Below are positions 62,113 through 64,000 of a stretch of DNA of 64,000 nt, in pieces. The number at the start of each line of letters is the position of its first letter. Within the stretch, counting starts at the first letter, position 1. This stretch comes from JAIQFL01 sp035295745 (GTDB lineage Bacteria > Acidobacteriota > Terriglobia > Bryobacterales > Bryobacteraceae): positions 14,810-78,809 of the forward strand of contig DATGIL010000070.1 of assembly GCA_035295745.1 (NCBI GenBank), given 5' to 3'. The translations under genes were made by a program, and so were the position numbers. The notes beneath the pieces were generated by a model. That model saw nothing but the letters and a program-made list of their open reading frames with translations. It did no database searches and was not told where the DNA came from.

Positions 62113-63645
62113 ATGAGGTTCTCTCTCTCTTTCTCCGCCCGGCGGGTCTTTTGTGCCCGCTCCATCGCTGCATTGTGCCTGACCTTCGGCTCGTATGGCG
62201 CCCGTGCCCAGGAGAGCAAGCCGGCGACTCCACCCCCGGCCGCAGATGCGAACAAAGCATCCGAAAAGGAAGCTCCCCTTCCGGCCGATGCGCATGTCAC
62301 GCAGACTATCCAATTGGATGGCAAGACTCTTCACTACACGGTGACGGTCGGAGCGCTGCCGGTTTTCGACAACGGCAAGAAAACTGGCGAGGTGGTGGTC
62401 ACTGCCTACACCACGGATGGGCAGGACCGGCCGGTGACGTTCGCGCTCAATGGCGGTCCGGGAGCGGCTTCGGTCTTTCTCAATTTCGGCGCCATCGGGC
62501 CGAAGCGCTTGACGTTTGGAGAAGAGGGAGACAGCCCATCCGACCCGGCGAAGCTGATGGATAATCCCGGAACCTGGCTCGATTTCACCGATCTTGTCTT
62601 CATTGACCCGATCGGCACGGGATACAGCCGGTCGCTGGTCTCCAAAGAGGACTCGAAGAAGCAGTTCTACAATGCCGAGAGCGACATTCACTATCTCTCG
62701 CGGATTATCTATGACTGGCTGGTGAAGAACGGGCGAATGAGTGCGCGCAAGTACCTGGTGGGCGAAAGCTACGGCGGATATCGCGGTCCGCGGATCACGC
62801 ATTATCTGCAGTCCCAGCTTGGCGTGGCGATGAACGGAGTGGTGCTGGTCTCGCCGTATTTGAATCCCGCGATCAGCGATAACGCCGACATTTCGCCGGT
62901 GCCGTGGATGCTGAGTCTGCCCTCGATCGCCGCGGCCCACTTGGAGCGCGAGCACAAGCTGACCCCAGACGCCATGAACAAGGTGATCGCCTACACACGC
63001 GGTGAATATGCCAGCGACCTCTTGAAAGGCCGTTCCGACCCAGAGGCCACGCCGCGGGTAGTGAAGCACGTCACCGAGATGACCGGCTTGGAACTGGAAT
63101 TCGTGCGGCGCGCAGGCGGGCGGTTAGAGATCGGCGCCTACCTGCGCGAAGTCTTCCGCGAGCGCGGCAAGATCGGGAGCGTCTACGATTCGAATGTGAC
63201 GGGCTTCGATCCCTTCCCTTACTCGCCGTATCCGCGCGGCGGCGACCCGATACTGGAGAGCATCATCGCACCGTGCACCACGTCCATGGTGGACTTTGTG
63301 ACGCGCGTGGTCGGTTGGAAGGCCGAGGGTCAGTACAATACGCTGAGCTACGACGTGAATTCGCAGTGGGACCACGACAGCCGCACGCTGCGCAACGGAG
63401 CGGTGCCCGATTTGCGACAAGCCGTGGCGGCCGATCCGAAACTGCGGGTCCTGATTGTGCACGGCTGGAACGATCTGTCGTGCCCGTTCATGGGATCGAT
63501 CCTGACGGTCGACCAGATGCCGGTAATGGGCGATCCGACTCGCGTCGCGGTGCTGGAGTATCCCGGCGGTCACATGTTTTACAATCGCGCCGACAGCCAG
63601 GCGGCATTGCGCAAAGACGCACAGATGATGCTCAGCAAGCACTGA
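62113..63645 (+). CDS. Secreted serine carboxypeptidase (S10 family)
   Basis: 510 residues from the ATG at 62113, with signal peptide 'MRFSLSFSARRVFCARSIAA'. The catalytic triad is visible: Ser219 in 'VGESYGGYRG', Asp in 'VLIVHGWNDLSCPF' and His in 'YPGGHMFYNR'. 'TFALNGGPGAASVFLNFGAI' is the oxyanion-hole region. S10 enzymes remove C-terminal residues from peptides at acidic pH. A Pro/Ala/Lys-rich linker of about 30 residues follows the signal. It is divergent from alkB with 82 bases between. Confidence 0.92.
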   Translation: MRFSLSFSARRVFCARSIAALCLTFGSYGARAQESKPATPPPAADANKASEKEAPLPADAHVTQTIQLDGKTLHYTVTVGALPVFDNGKKTGEVVVTAYTTDGQDRPVTFALNGGPGAASVFLNFGAIGPKRLTFGEEGDSPSDPAKLMDNPGTWLDFTDLVFIDPIGTGYSRSLVSKEDSKKQFYNAESDIHYLSRIIYDWLVKNGRMSARKYLVGESYGGYRGPRITHYLQSQLGVAMNGVVLVSPYLNPAISDNADISPVPWMLSLPSIAAAHLEREHKLTPDAMNKVIAYTRGEYASDLLKGRSDPEATPRVVKHVTEMTGLELEFVRRAGGRLEIGAYLREVFRERGKIGSVYDSNVTGFDPFPYSPYPRGGDPILESIIAPCTTSMVDFVTRVVGWKAEGQYNTLSYDVNSQWDHDSRTLRNGAVPDLRQAVAADPKLRVLIVHGWNDLSCPFMGSILTVDQMPVMGDPTRVAVLEYPGGHMFYNRADSQAALRKDAQMMLSKH

Positions 63646-63761
63646 TTGAGCGGGCAGGAGCGGCGGACGGCCCACAATTCTTGCCCGCTACAATTCGCAA
63701 CGAGCCGCGACCGTAAGGGAGCGATATTCGGCGCGATCGAGACAGCGCTTGCTGACGCGCG

Positions 63762-64000
63762 GTGCGCCAGGATAAGCCTGGCTTGATCTTGTGGGATGTA
63801 AGGAGTCCACCATGTAAATTGCTCGTTCGAACATGTAGCGACCTGAACAGGACACGGCGAAAGACCGTGGGCTGAAGCCTCAGGAAGCAAATGCGTGAGC
63901 CGTAGCGAAAGCGAACTCGTAGAGTAGCGGCCTCGTGAGCAAAACGTTGCCGGCCAACCTGCCGCGTAAAGGGGAAGCCTGCCATCGGTGATGAAGCAAC
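63762..64000 (+). ncRNA. Likely 5' part of a group II intron (runs off the window)
   Basis: GTGCGCC at 63762 fits the group II intron 5' consensus GUGYG. The following 238 bases have no coding frame but contain many short complementary pieces and phrases typical of intron domain I, such as GAAGCCTCAGGAAGC, GTGAGCCGTAGCGAAAGC and GGGGAAGCCTGCC. The intron-encoded reverse transcriptase would lie beyond the window. It is placed 116 bases after the S10 stop, and the intervening sequence contains only a weak hairpin (AGCGGGCA 63649-63656 with TGCCCGCT 63682-63689). Confidence 0.55.

Overview
This window looks like a chromosomal segment of an acidobacterium, most likely of the Solibacter/Bryobacter type. 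The basis is moderately high GC, many secreted TPR and carboxypeptidase-regulatory-like proteins, a short conserved 49-residue protein, an Omp85/TamB set and frequent TTG/GTG starts. The assignment is inference from gene style; no rRNA or tRNA gene was seen.

Layout. 1-4168 holds the end of a regulator-like protein, a secreted TPR protein, a membrane-anchored amidase and an orphan actin-fold ATPase. 4544-11673 is a stressosome-type signalling operon: RsbR, RsbS, RsbT, an RsbX-like protein with a fused kinase domain, a histidine kinase with an RsbT-like front end, and a second hybrid kinase. 11677-15168 has two very small genes, a long inverted repeat, and the minus-strand operon DUF1844 - MBL hydrolase - ribF - terC. 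15352-25691 mixes secreted enzymes, two decayed genes and a probable selenoprotein: an in-frame UGA at 17465 lies in a thioredoxin-type active site and is followed by a bSECIS-like hairpin.

25706-42486 is a single-direction 16.8 kb block of virion structural genes: terminase, portal, scaffold, coat, connector, tail terminator, tail tube, tail chaperone with a -1 frameshift site, a very short tape measure, two DUF2460-like proteins, a giant central tail protein and a tail protein with a glycosidase-like barrel. It has no integrase, repressor, replication or lysis gene, and it carries a host-type dispersed repeat between portal and scaffold. It therefore looks like a domesticated phage or gene-transfer-agent-like particle rather than a complete prophage.

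43135-52688 encodes a PLP enzyme, a TPR protein / MFS transporter / glycosyltransferase operon, a lipoprotein, a double GNAT protein and an M49 peptidase. 52995-61331 is an outer-membrane biogenesis operon (Omp85 - SurA-like - TamB). AlkB and an S10 carboxypeptidase follow, and the window ends in what looks like the 5' part of a group II intron.

The strongest leads are the selenoprotein candidate, the GTA-like cluster with its A-AAA-AAC slippery site, the stressosome wired to histidine kinases, and a dispersed repeat family whose hairpin stems differ by compensatory changes.
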